DNA of 64,000 nucleotides from Thermoactinomyces sp. DSM 45892 (GTDB taxonomy: Bacteria; Bacillota; Bacilli; Thermoactinomycetales; Thermoactinomycetaceae). Made by a program: the position numbers and the translations under genes. The stretch is from contig NZ_FNPL01000003.1 of NCBI RefSeq assembly GCF_900107305.1, positions 1 to 64,000 on the forward strand. The letters run 5' to 3'. This document shows positions 26,068 through 34,032 of this stretch, one piece after another (position 1 is the stretch's first letter; each line of letters begins with the position of its first letter). Below the pieces are notes generated by a model. The model made no database searches. It was given only the letters and a program-made list of their open reading frames with translations, and was not told the origin of the DNA.

Positions 26068-26457
26068 ATGCATGATGTAAAAAGTAATCTGAAACTAATC
26101 GAACATATACCAGCTGGATCTCAATCGGCCGGAACCGTAAACGGTGAACCCCTAGATCTTCAAGGTTTTACGAATGCTTCCTTCTTTATTTCTTGTGGGA
26201 CGGTTGGAGCCAATGGAACGGTTCAAGCCAAAATCCAACATAGTGACAACGGATCAAAGTGGACAGATTCCAAGTTAGTCGATACAGGAGATACAGTTTC
26301 GATTCCGAATCAGTCAGCAGCTTTTGCAGAGCGACTTCATGTAACGAAGCCGACCCATCGTTATTATAGAGTGGTCCTTACCATCGGAACAGCCACATCC
26401 GTTGTAGGAGTAATGGCGGTTGTAGGAGGTGCTCGTCATAAACCAATCTCCTATTAA
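26068..26457 (+). CDS. Putative capsid decoration / structural protein
   Basis: 129 aa, AGGAGAG before ATG. Beta-rich, Thr/Ser/Gly-rich sequence (VQAKIQHSDNGSKWTDSKLVDTGDTVSIP, RYYRVVLTIG) typical of small phage head-surface or head-fibre proteins. The assignment rests on composition and its place between capsid and connector genes. Confidence 0.6.
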   Translation: MHDVKSNLKLIEHIPAGSQSAGTVNGEPLDLQGFTNASFFISCGTVGANGTVQAKIQHSDNGSKWTDSKLVDTGDTVSIPNQSAAFAERLHVTKPTHRYYRVVLTIGTATSVVGVMAVVGGARHKPISY

Positions 26458-26470
26458 AGAGCGATCCAGC

Positions 26471-26719
26471 ATGAGAATTCGGATGATCCGCACTATGCCG
26501 GGAAGCCCGGATGGAATGAAGATTTACATCTATGAGGCAGATCAAGTATACGATCTGCCTTCTTCTTTAGCACGCACCTTCTTAGAAGAAGGATGGGCAA
26601 GAGAAGATAAAGCAATCGATAAAATTCCAGAGGTGAAAGCAAGTGGGAAGAAACCAACTCGTAAACGAAGTCGTAACGTTGGAGGAGGCGAAGCACCACC
26701 TCCGAGTGGAGATCAATGA
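26471..26719 (+). CDS. Small phage head protein, unknown
   Basis: 82 aa from ATG 26471. The N-terminal part (RMIRTMPGSPDGMKIYIYEADQVYDLPSSLARTFLEEGWA) is a short domain frequent in phage head modules. The tail is Lys/Arg/Pro-rich. Overlaps the next gene by 77 nt in another frame. Confidence 0.65.
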   Translation: MRIRMIRTMPGSPDGMKIYIYEADQVYDLPSSLARTFLEEGWAREDKAIDKIPEVKASGKKPTRKRSRNVGGGEAPPPSGDQ

Positions 26720-26936
26720 GGATGATGCGTACATCGAGTCTCTTATTCAAGTAGCGAGCCAGCAAGCGGAATCATATACTCGTCGTCCCTTTTCTTACTA
26801 TGGAAAGAATATTCCCCTTCCGATCAAACATGCGATTCTTCTCATCACGGGACATCTGTACGAAAATCGCGAGAGTCAAGAGATTCCTGCACAGGCAGAG
26901 TACCTCCTTCAACCTTATAAGTTGTGGAATCTATGA
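26643..26936 (+). CDS. Head-tail connector (gp6-like)
   Basis: 97 aa from GTG 26643, after AGAGGTGA. VTLEEAKHHLRVEINEDDAYIESLIQVASQQAESYTRRPF is the classic gp6/YqbG-like connector motif. It forms the ring under the portal. Confidence 0.88.
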   Translation: MGRNQLVNEVVTLEEAKHHLRVEINEDDAYIESLIQVASQQAESYTRRPFSYYGKNIPLPIKHAILLITGHLYENRESQEIPAQAEYLLQPYKLWNL

Positions 26937-27271
26937 AATCCGGACGACTTCGCCATCGGGTGACGATCCAGCGATTGATACAGGGACAAGAGGATGGACT
27001 GGGTGGAACGACTCAAAGGTGGGAAGGTATTACCTCTGTGTGGGCTAGAGTTACTCCCTTAAATGGAAACGAAATGGCCATTGCACAGCAAATTCAACCT
27101 AGCACAACGCACCGTGTGGAGATGCGATATCGCAAGGGTGTTACATCCCATATGCGACTCCTCTTTCAAGGAAGAAGGTTGGAGATCTTATCGGTACAAA
27201 ACATTGAGGAATTGCAAAAAGAAATCCACTTGCTTTGTAAGGAGGTAGGAATGGATGAGCTATCACAGTAA
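26933..27271 (+). CDS. Head closure / head-tail adaptor protein
   Basis: 112 aa from ATG 26933, overlapping the previous stop (ATGA). SGRLRHRVTIQRL, GGTTQRWEGITSVWARVTPLNG and RHRVEMRYRKGV-like segments are those of the SPP1 gp16/HK97 gp9-type adaptor. Confidence 0.88.
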   Translation: MKSGRLRHRVTIQRLIQGQEDGLGGTTQRWEGITSVWARVTPLNGNEMAIAQQIQPSTTHRVEMRYRKGVTSHMRLLFQGRRLEILSVQNIEELQKEIHLLCKEVGMDELSQ

Positions 27272-27581
27272 TCTATCCAAGATCGTGCAACAGATGAAAC
27301 AGAATGAAAAAAATGCACTCGAAGCAGTTGGACTTTTTGTTACGAGCGAGACCAAGATCCGAGCTCCGGTCGACACAGGGAGACTCCGCAGTAGTTATCG
27401 TCATCGGGTCAATTCGGGTAAAAAGAATGTCACGATTGGAACGGATGTGCAATATGCGATCTTTGTGGAGAAAGGGACAAGGCATACACGATCTCAGCCC
27501 CATCTAACTCCAGCTATCGAGGAAAATCAGGCTCAGATTCAAAAGATCATCGCCACACAGTTAGGTCGTGGATGGACATGA
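27255..27581 (+). CDS. HK97 gp10-family tail completion protein
   Basis: 108 aa, overlapping its neighbours by 17 and 10 nt. KIRAPVDTGRLRSSYRH, VGTDVQYAIFVEKGTRH, and QPHLTPAIEEN are the signature elements of the family. Confidence 0.92.
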   Translation: MSYHSNLSKIVQQMKQNEKNALEAVGLFVTSETKIRAPVDTGRLRSSYRHRVNSGKKNVTIGTDVQYAIFVEKGTRHTRSQPHLTPAIEENQAQIQKIIATQLGRGWT

Positions 27582-27952
27582 TTGAGCTACAACGATTCCT
27601 TGTGTCACAGCTGAAACGAATTCATCCCCGTGTTTATCTAGAATGGGCGGTGCAGGGGGCATCTTTTCCTTATTTGGTCTATCAGTTGCCTACTAGTAGC
27701 GAGATGAATCGACGTGAGGATTTTGTTTTGGAAGTGGATGTGTGGGATCAACCATCAGATGGATCGACCCTTTATCTTCAAACACTAACAGATCGAGTGG
27801 ATCAACAATTAAATCGATTGACTTACACAGATGCAAGCGGGTGGAATGCCCGTTTTTTCCGTGTTTCTCGGTTGATGATCCCCGATCCAGACCCATTGAT
27901 TCGCAGACGTCAATTGCGCTATGACATACGAACGTACAGGAGGGATACCTAA
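27572..27952 (+). CDS. Tail terminator-like protein
   Basis: 126 aa. FPYLVYQLP, EVDVWDQ and RRRQLRYDIRTYR segments and position just before the major tail protein fit the tail terminator/DUF3168-like family, which caps the tail tube at the head end. Confidence 0.75.
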   Translation: MDMIELQRFLVSQLKRIHPRVYLEWAVQGASFPYLVYQLPTSSEMNRREDFVLEVDVWDQPSDGSTLYLQTLTDRVDQQLNRLTYTDASGWNARFFRVSRLMIPDPDPLIRRRQLRYDIRTYRRDT

Positions 27953-28528
27953 ATGGCTCATCAAACTCATGGGATTACAACCGAAACCGTGCATAACATG
28001 ATCCTAGATGCAGGTGCGATTTACTTGAATTATGCAGAACCAGATGAAAAGCTCCTCGGAGCTACATCCGGTGGAAATAGTTTTACTGTGGAAAGAGAAG
28101 TAAAAGTGATCGAGATAGACGGAGCAAAGGGAAAGGTTAAAGGTGCTCGCCGAATTACCGAAGAAAATGCTTCTTTGACCATCAATTTGCTGGAAATGTC
28201 TCCAGAGAATTTCAAACTCATGCTGACGGCTGCTGATATTGAAGATGTTCTAGACAAAGATGGCACGACTAAGATAGCAAAAAAGATTAAGCCTCGCGGT
28301 CAAATCTTGGACTCGGATTACATGAAAAACGTGGCTCTTGTCTCCACCGTCTCTGGATCGAATCGCCCGTGCGTCATCGTTTTATATAACGTTTTGGCCG
28401 ATGATGAGTTAGAAATCGAACTGGAGGACAAGGAGGAAGGCAAGCCAGAGGTCGTCTTATCTGCCCACTATGATCCAGCCCATATAACTGAGCCGCCTTA
28501 TGAGATCCACTACCCGGAGGTTTCCTAA
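27953..28528 (+). CDS. Major tail protein
   Basis: 191 aa, AGGAGGGAT before ATG. GATSGGNSFTVEREVKVIEIDGAKGKVKG, SLTINLLEMSPENFKLML and a DDELEIELEDKEEGKPEVVLSAHYDP segment are typical of siphovirus tube proteins. It starts directly after the previous stop codon. Confidence 0.88.
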   Translation: MAHQTHGITTETVHNMILDAGAIYLNYAEPDEKLLGATSGGNSFTVEREVKVIEIDGAKGKVKGARRITEENASLTINLLEMSPENFKLMLTAADIEDVLDKDGTTKIAKKIKPRGQILDSDYMKNVALVSTVSGSNRPCVIVLYNVLADDELEIELEDKEEGKPEVVLSAHYDPAHITEPPYEIHYPEVS

Positions 28529-28869
28529 TGAGAAAACTACAAACACAAGACATTTTTAAACTAGCGAGTATTATTCGTAAGCTCGATATGAAGAAAGACA
28601 TTCAAGCTCTTCTGGTATCAAATGGAGATCTGGAAGATCCCAATGAATCGAAGAAAGTGGGATTTGAGATTCTTCTTATGATCTTTGAATATATGGATCA
28701 AGCAGAACCAGAAATCCTTTCTTTCTTTGCCAGCATTGCCGAGATGGAACCAGAGGAATTCCGTACCTTAGGCATTGATCAGTTAGGACAATTCATCCAA
28801 GACCTACGGGAGCAGAGTGGGATCACCGATTTTTTTCAATTAGCTTTCAAGACAGCGAAGCCGACATAA
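28528..28869 (+). CDS. Tail assembly chaperone, short form (gpG-like)
   Basis: 113 aa, CCGGAGG before ATG. Helical and acidic, it lies between major tail protein and tape measure, the fixed place of the gpG chaperone. A TTTTTTT slippery heptamer at 28830-28836, ten codons before the stop, allows -1 frameshifting into the next frame. Confidence 0.85.
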   Translation: MRKLQTQDIFKLASIIRKLDMKKDIQALLVSNGDLEDPNESKKVGFEILLMIFEYMDQAEPEILSFFASIAEMEPEEFRTLGIDQLGQFIQDLREQSGITDFFQLAFKTAKPT

Positions 28870-29165
28870 CCGACTTACTTTACAAACGATATGGAAGTGG
28901 AATCGACCGCTTGATGCAGATGAATGCAGAAGAGGGTCTTTTTTTGATTCGAAAAGCTGTGGAGAAAGAACAAGAAGAGCGAGCTTGGCAGTTTTGGATC
29001 AGTATTTATCCACACGCGGATCAGGATCGCTTTCCTTCGTTTGAACAGTTTCTATCCAAGATACAAAGGGGAGACTCACAGAAGAGACATTCTCCTATGA
29101 CAGCAGAGATAGCCATTGCCAAGGCGGAAGCAATTAAACGGGTCCACCAACGAAAGGAGGAATAA
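28528..29165 (+). CDS. Tail assembly chaperone, frameshifted long form (gpGT-like)
   Basis: Joined reading of 28528-28836 and, after a -1 slip on TTTTTTT, 28836-29165, giving 212 aa. The new frame reads without stop from the heptamer (DSEADITDLLYKRYGSGIDRL..., then RKAVEKEQEERAWQFW), the usual gpT sequence layout. The downstream part has no ribosome binding site of its own. The long form coats the tape measure protein during tail assembly. Confidence 0.85.
28830..28836 (+). promoter_or_regulatory. -1 programmed frameshift site (TTTTTTT)
   Basis: In frame 0 the sequence is GAT TTT TTT CAA, so T_TTT_TTT fits the X_XXY_YYZ slippery pattern. After slipping, the next codon is TCA at 28836. Confidence 0.8.
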
Positions 29166-29168
29166 CCC

Positions 29169-31526
29169 ATGGAGATTTTTCGGATGTTCGGAGAGGTTGC
29201 CCTTCGAGGTGGACAAGCAATGATTACAGGTCTAAAACGGGTCGAGCAAACGGCAAGGGACGTATCACAAACGTTGGAACAAGTAGGAAATCGGGCTGGT
29301 GAGATTGGTTCAAGCATAGGTGAAGGACTTAGTCTCCCATTAGCGGTTGTGGGAGGAGCCAGTTTGAAAATGGCAGCAGATGTCGGATCTGGACAAGCGA
29401 AGATACAGGCTTCATTAGGTACGACAGCAAGTAAAGCAAAGGAATTACAATCGGTTGCGACAGAAGTATGGAAAAAAGGCTGGGGCGAAAATCTTGCGGA
29501 AGTAAGCGATGCAGTTGCCAAGGTGACAAAAGGATTAGGGAATTTAAGTCAGAGCGATCTTTCGAGTGTGACTCAGTCTGCGCTCATGCTAAGTAAGGTA
29601 TTTGATGCGGATGTAAAAGAAAGCACCCGATCGGCTAGTGTGATGATGAAAAACTTTGGTACCAGTGCAAGTGACACCATGGATCTCATGACATATGGGT
29701 TCCAACAGGGCGGAGACTTTGCAGATGATCTATTGGATACGCTAACCGAATATTCCCCGCAGTTTGCTTCGATGGGTTTACGAGCCGATCAGTTTATGGG
29801 GATTTTAATAGAGGGTTCTAAAGCAGGAGCGTTCAATATGGACAAGATCGGGGATTCGATGAAAGAGTTCATAATTGAAGCGGAGAAAGGCGGTAAAAAT
29901 GTAAGCGACGGATTTAAAGCACTTGGTTTCAATGCTTCCAAGATGAATCAAGCGATTGCCAGTGGAGGTCCAGAAGCGCAAAAGGCCTTTGTTGCTACAC
30001 TAGCTGCCCTTTCCAATGTAAAGGATAAAGTGAAACAGAATACGATTGGTGCTCAAGTTTTTGGTCTTCAATGGGAAGATGTGAAATCGAAGGTCATTGG
30101 TGCGATGGAAGAGGGGGTGAAAGGAATTGACAACTTCAAGGGATCGGCCAATCAAGCAAAGGAAGCCATGTCCACAAGTCCGTATGAACGGTTTCAACAA
30201 GTCATACGGAAGATGGGTGATTCCCTTACCCCATTGGGAAATGTCCTAATTGATCTAGCAGATCGATATGGTCCTCCATTTGCTGATTTTTTATCGAGCA
30301 TCGGTCTTTTATTTCAGTCTCTGCCAACTGGAGTCCAATCTACCATCGCTATTTTGGGGATTCTTCTGATTGCCTTAGCTCCCTTACTCATGACATTTGG
30401 CATGATGGCAACAGGTCTGTCATCACTCCTGACCTTGTTTGGTGGATTTGGAAAGATACTCGGTGGAAGTGGAGAACAGGTAGGACGCTTGGCTACAATC
30501 CTACGTTCCATAGGAGTAGCTTCACTCCATGCTTTGAAAATGGGACTTTCCAATCTCCTAATCGGTTTGAGGATGTTTGGACAGTCACTGCTGAGTCTGG
30601 GTCCGACTATCTTACAATTTGTTACGGGTCTCATTCCGAAGTTGGTAAGTGGCTTCATGAGATTCATGCAAGTTCTCAACCTTGTTCGAGTGTTTCTATT
30701 TACGAATCCACTTGGTTTGATCATTACAGCGGTTCTTGCAGTGATAGCAGTGGGAGTCCTTCTGTATCAAAACTGGGATCAGGTGAAAGGTTGGCTAATT
30801 AGCGCATGGACGACCATGAAAAATGGGGCTGTGTCCGTATTTAATAGTCTGATAGCCTTCTTCAAACAGTGGGGTTCCACCATTCTAGTGGTACTATCTG
30901 GACCGATTGGATGGATCGTCGCTCTGGTTGTGAAACATTGGGATAAGGTAAAATCGACCACGATTCAAGTCTGGTCAGCGATCAAAAATTCGATTTCAAG
31001 TGTGCTATCGGGCATTAAGTCAGCCATCAGTAATGGAATTCAAGGGGTTTACAATACGGTGAAGAGCTTTGCTAGTAGCTTCTTAAACGCAGGGGAAGCG
31101 TTGCTTGAATCATTAGCCAAAGGGATTAAAAGTGGGTTGTCCAACGCACTCCAAGCTGTCAAAAATGGGATGAAGAAGATTCGAGAATACTTGCCATTTT
31201 CTCCCGCAAAGGTGGGGCCTTTATCTGATTTGGATGAGTCCGGTGAGAGTTTTTTTCCTACCTTTGCTTCACGGATGCGTAATGGATTAAAGCCTGCTCT
31301 GTCGACGATTTCAGATGGTTTGAATCAGACTCAAGGATTGCTAGATACGAAGCAGAATTCTATGTTCAACAACACTTCGGGATTAAGAGAGCAAGGAACT
31401 TCCATTCAAAACCATATCAATATCCAGTTAAATGGGAATGTCAGGAGCGAGCAAGATATAGTCCAACTGGCTAAACAGATCTCAGAAATCTTATACCGAC
31501 AGCAACAACGACAAGCTCGAGTGTAG
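29169..31526 (+). CDS. Tape measure protein
   Basis: 785 aa, AAAGGAGG before ATG. N-terminal coiled coil, then the TMP core (TASKAKELQSVATEVWKKGWG, ASDTMDLMTYGFQQGGDF, MGLRADQFMGILIEGSKAGAFN). Hydrophobic segments near 385-430 and 510-550, then EYLPFSPAKVGPLSDLDESG, a standard tape measure C-terminal motif. At about 3 residues per 2 nm-scale turn, its length implies a medium-length siphovirus tail. Confidence 0.94.
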   Translation: MEIFRMFGEVALRGGQAMITGLKRVEQTARDVSQTLEQVGNRAGEIGSSIGEGLSLPLAVVGGASLKMAADVGSGQAKIQASLGTTASKAKELQSVATEVWKKGWGENLAEVSDAVAKVTKGLGNLSQSDLSSVTQSALMLSKVFDADVKESTRSASVMMKNFGTSASDTMDLMTYGFQQGGDFADDLLDTLTEYSPQFASMGLRADQFMGILIEGSKAGAFNMDKIGDSMKEFIIEAEKGGKNVSDGFKALGFNASKMNQAIASGGPEAQKAFVATLAALSNVKDKVKQNTIGAQVFGLQWEDVKSKVIGAMEEGVKGIDNFKGSANQAKEAMSTSPYERFQQVIRKMGDSLTPLGNVLIDLADRYGPPFADFLSSIGLLFQSLPTGVQSTIAILGILLIALAPLLMTFGMMATGLSSLLTLFGGFGKILGGSGEQVGRLATILRSIGVASLHALKMGLSNLLIGLRMFGQSLLSLGPTILQFVTGLIPKLVSGFMRFMQVLNLVRVFLFTNPLGLIITAVLAVIAVGVLLYQNWDQVKGWLISAWTTMKNGAVSVFNSLIAFFKQWGSTILVVLSGPIGWIVALVVKHWDKVKSTTIQVWSAIKNSISSVLSGIKSAISNGIQGVYNTVKSFASSFLNAGEALLESLAKGIKSGLSNALQAVKNGMKKIREYLPFSPAKVGPLSDLDESGESFFPTFASRMRNGLKPALSTISDGLNQTQGLLDTKQNSMFNNTSGLREQGTSIQNHINIQLNGNVRSEQDIVQLAKQISEILYRQQQRQARV

Positions 31527-31539
31527 GGAGGTGAACGAG

Positions 31540-34032
31540 GTGGTTTCGTTTCAATTCAATGGAGTATCATCGGTGGAATTTCCATGGCTCATTGTAAATC
31601 GAGTGGAGAGTTCCATGCTTCCCAATATCGAAAATAAATTGATAGAGGTTCCTGATAGAGTAGGAGCTTGTTTCTATGGCCAGAAGGTATCTAGTCGAAT
31701 TGAACAAGTGAAAGTCACAATCCTAGCTGACAGCTTAGAAGAGTTGTCGGATCGAAAAAGAGAGATTGCAGGTTGGTTGTTCACGTTAGAGCCTAAGCCA
31801 TTCCGCTATTCCTATGAGGATAAGGAGTACCAAGCCATCATAGATGGATCGACCGATCTAGAGAAAACAGTAGCGGATGGAGAGGTGACCCTCTCATTTC
31901 TGATTCCCGATCCCCATGCATGCGGGATCGAAGTCAAATCTCAAATAATCATAGGAGCTCCAAGAGTGACAGAAGATACTCATACTCAAGGATCGTGGTC
32001 AGAAGGTAGCTTAGTTGGAGTCGAAGCAACACCCAATGGATTACAGCTTCAAAAGATAGGAATGGATCAGGAAAAATCGATTTCTCAATTTGATATAGGT
32101 GAACATCATCAAACACGGGGAACTTCTAGCAAACTCACGTTAGATGGAGTCAGTGTTCCTACTATGAAATCCTATCAGGATGACTTTCTTACAGGTGGTG
32201 AGAATCGTAATGTTCAAGTGGTGGATGGAGGATTGATAGTGAGTCAACTTCCCAAATGGGACGAAATGGATAACATGGAGAACTGGGCAACGTCCGGCTG
32301 GGAACCAAAGCTGACAGCAAATGCAGTTTCCCAGACACAAGATGGAGCCAGAATCCATTGTTCCGGAGTGAGTGCTGCCTTGGCAAAGGAGTATGTAGGA
32401 CTTACTTTTCCTCAATCCGTTGAGTTTGTATATAGATTGAAACCCTCGATCCCTTCAACTACTGGATATCTGAATAAGGCTAGCTTTCAAATGATCGAGA
32501 CTCGCGACGGCAAAAACTATCGATTCTCCATTACCTTAGACGAGACATCTGAATGGAAATGGATTCGAGTCGTCTTAACGAGTCCGATCGCAGGTGATGT
32601 ATATGTGGATGGCGTCCATGATCGAACCATCACTTCTCCATCGACCACAGCCCTCACACCAAGGATGCAATTTATAGTCGATCATGCCTTGAAAAATCAA
32701 GCAGATATCGAGATCATTCAATTCTATCGAAAATCAGGCGTTATGCATGAAAAGATAGAGAGGTTTGATTTTCCATATCTAGGTGAGAGAATTTCCCCAC
32801 CCATTGATTTAGCTCATTTGGGAGTCTACCAATCGGGTGAGATTCAACTATCTGCTCTAACCCCTACTGGGTTTAATGGTTTTGATTCGAATGTTCGTTT
32901 GCAGGTCAGCTTGTTTCGAAATGGCCAATGGTCTATGTATCAGGATTGGAAAGTGGGTGAAGGATTACCTGGACTTTCAATTGATACTTCGTTAGATGGG
33001 ACTCAAATAAAGATAAAAGAAATCCTTACTGTGTATGACATTGAACGCATTCCAAAAATCACATCAGTGGGATGTACCATACAGGGGCATCGTTTTACCT
33101 ATCACACAGATGGAAGATATATCACACTAGCGAATGATGATATACAGCCTGTTGGAAAAGCCAAACAAGCCACTTTATCTTGGAAGGAAACTAAACCTAC
33201 TGGAACGGAAATCAAATGTTATGTGTCCTTAGAGATTGATGGTGTTTTAGGCGAATTTCATGAGATAACAAATGAAGCGAACATTCCACAGATTGCTCCA
33301 ACGATGGATCTCACGAAAGCCAAACTCGTCGTTCGATTTGATCTACACACAACCGATCCGAATGTTACACCCGAGATAAACAGCTACAGTTATCGTTTCA
33401 TGACAGCCTATCAGACACAAGGAGAAAGAATTAGTAAAGGCGTTTCTCTCTCTTCTCTCAAATCAATTGGAGAATCATTTATCACATGGGATATCACACC
33501 AAACATTTCTCCTGATGTGGGAATCTATGTGCAATTGGTAGAGCCAAGTCAAGATCCTACACCGAGTGGCTGGAACTTGATCAGGGATAACTCATCCACT
33601 GTTCCAGATTTGGATCTCACGAAAAACTTATACACCAAACAGGTCATTACGAGTGATGGTATGAATACACCAATCCTGCATCAGCTTTTGTGGGAGGTCA
33701 AAGAGAAAGAAGCGAATATTGTTTTTTATGAGGGAACTGTCAGATCCTATCCGAAGATAAGAATTACGTTCAACAAGGCAGTTCGTGAACGTTTTCAGCT
33801 TGTTCATCAAGAGATAGGCAGTCAACTTATTTTGAACCGATCCTTTCAAGCAGGGGATATAGTGGAAATTCAAAACCAAATAGGAAAGGTTACCACAAAC
33901 GGTACTTTAGATATGGCTTCCTTGTCCATACAAAGTACCTTTTTCTATTTACTTCCGGGAAGTAACACATTTGTTGTACAACCTGAAGATGTTTGTAGCG
34001 TTTATTTAGAGTGGAAGGAGCGATTTTTATAG
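31540..34032 (+). CDS. Distal tail (Dit-like) protein with long C-terminal extension
   Basis: 830 aa from GTG 31540, after GGGAGGTGA. Residues ~1-130 match a siphovirus Dit N-terminal domain (FPWLIVNRVESSMLPNIENKLIEVPDRVG, DRKREIAGWLF, LIPDPHA). Dit proteins are usually 250-300 aa. The extra ~550 residues include beta-sandwich-like segments such as YVDGVHDRTITS and MQFIVDHALKNQADIEIIQF, which may bind carbohydrate. It forms the hub between tail tube and tip. Confidence 0.8.
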   Translation: MVSFQFNGVSSVEFPWLIVNRVESSMLPNIENKLIEVPDRVGACFYGQKVSSRIEQVKVTILADSLEELSDRKREIAGWLFTLEPKPFRYSYEDKEYQAIIDGSTDLEKTVADGEVTLSFLIPDPHACGIEVKSQIIIGAPRVTEDTHTQGSWSEGSLVGVEATPNGLQLQKIGMDQEKSISQFDIGEHHQTRGTSSKLTLDGVSVPTMKSYQDDFLTGGENRNVQVVDGGLIVSQLPKWDEMDNMENWATSGWEPKLTANAVSQTQDGARIHCSGVSAALAKEYVGLTFPQSVEFVYRLKPSIPSTTGYLNKASFQMIETRDGKNYRFSITLDETSEWKWIRVVLTSPIAGDVYVDGVHDRTITSPSTTALTPRMQFIVDHALKNQADIEIIQFYRKSGVMHEKIERFDFPYLGERISPPIDLAHLGVYQSGEIQLSALTPTGFNGFDSNVRLQVSLFRNGQWSMYQDWKVGEGLPGLSIDTSLDGTQIKIKEILTVYDIERIPKITSVGCTIQGHRFTYHTDGRYITLANDDIQPVGKAKQATLSWKETKPTGTEIKCYVSLEIDGVLGEFHEITNEANIPQIAPTMDLTKAKLVVRFDLHTTDPNVTPEINSYSYRFMTAYQTQGERISKGVSLSSLKSIGESFITWDITPNISPDVGIYVQLVEPSQDPTPSGWNLIRDNSSTVPDLDLTKNLYTKQVITSDGMNTPILHQLLWEVKEKEANIVFYEGTVRSYPKIRITFNKAVRERFQLVHQEIGSQLILNRSFQAGDIVEIQNQIGKVTTNGTLDMASLSIQSTFFYLLPGSNTFVVQPEDVCSVYLEWKERFL

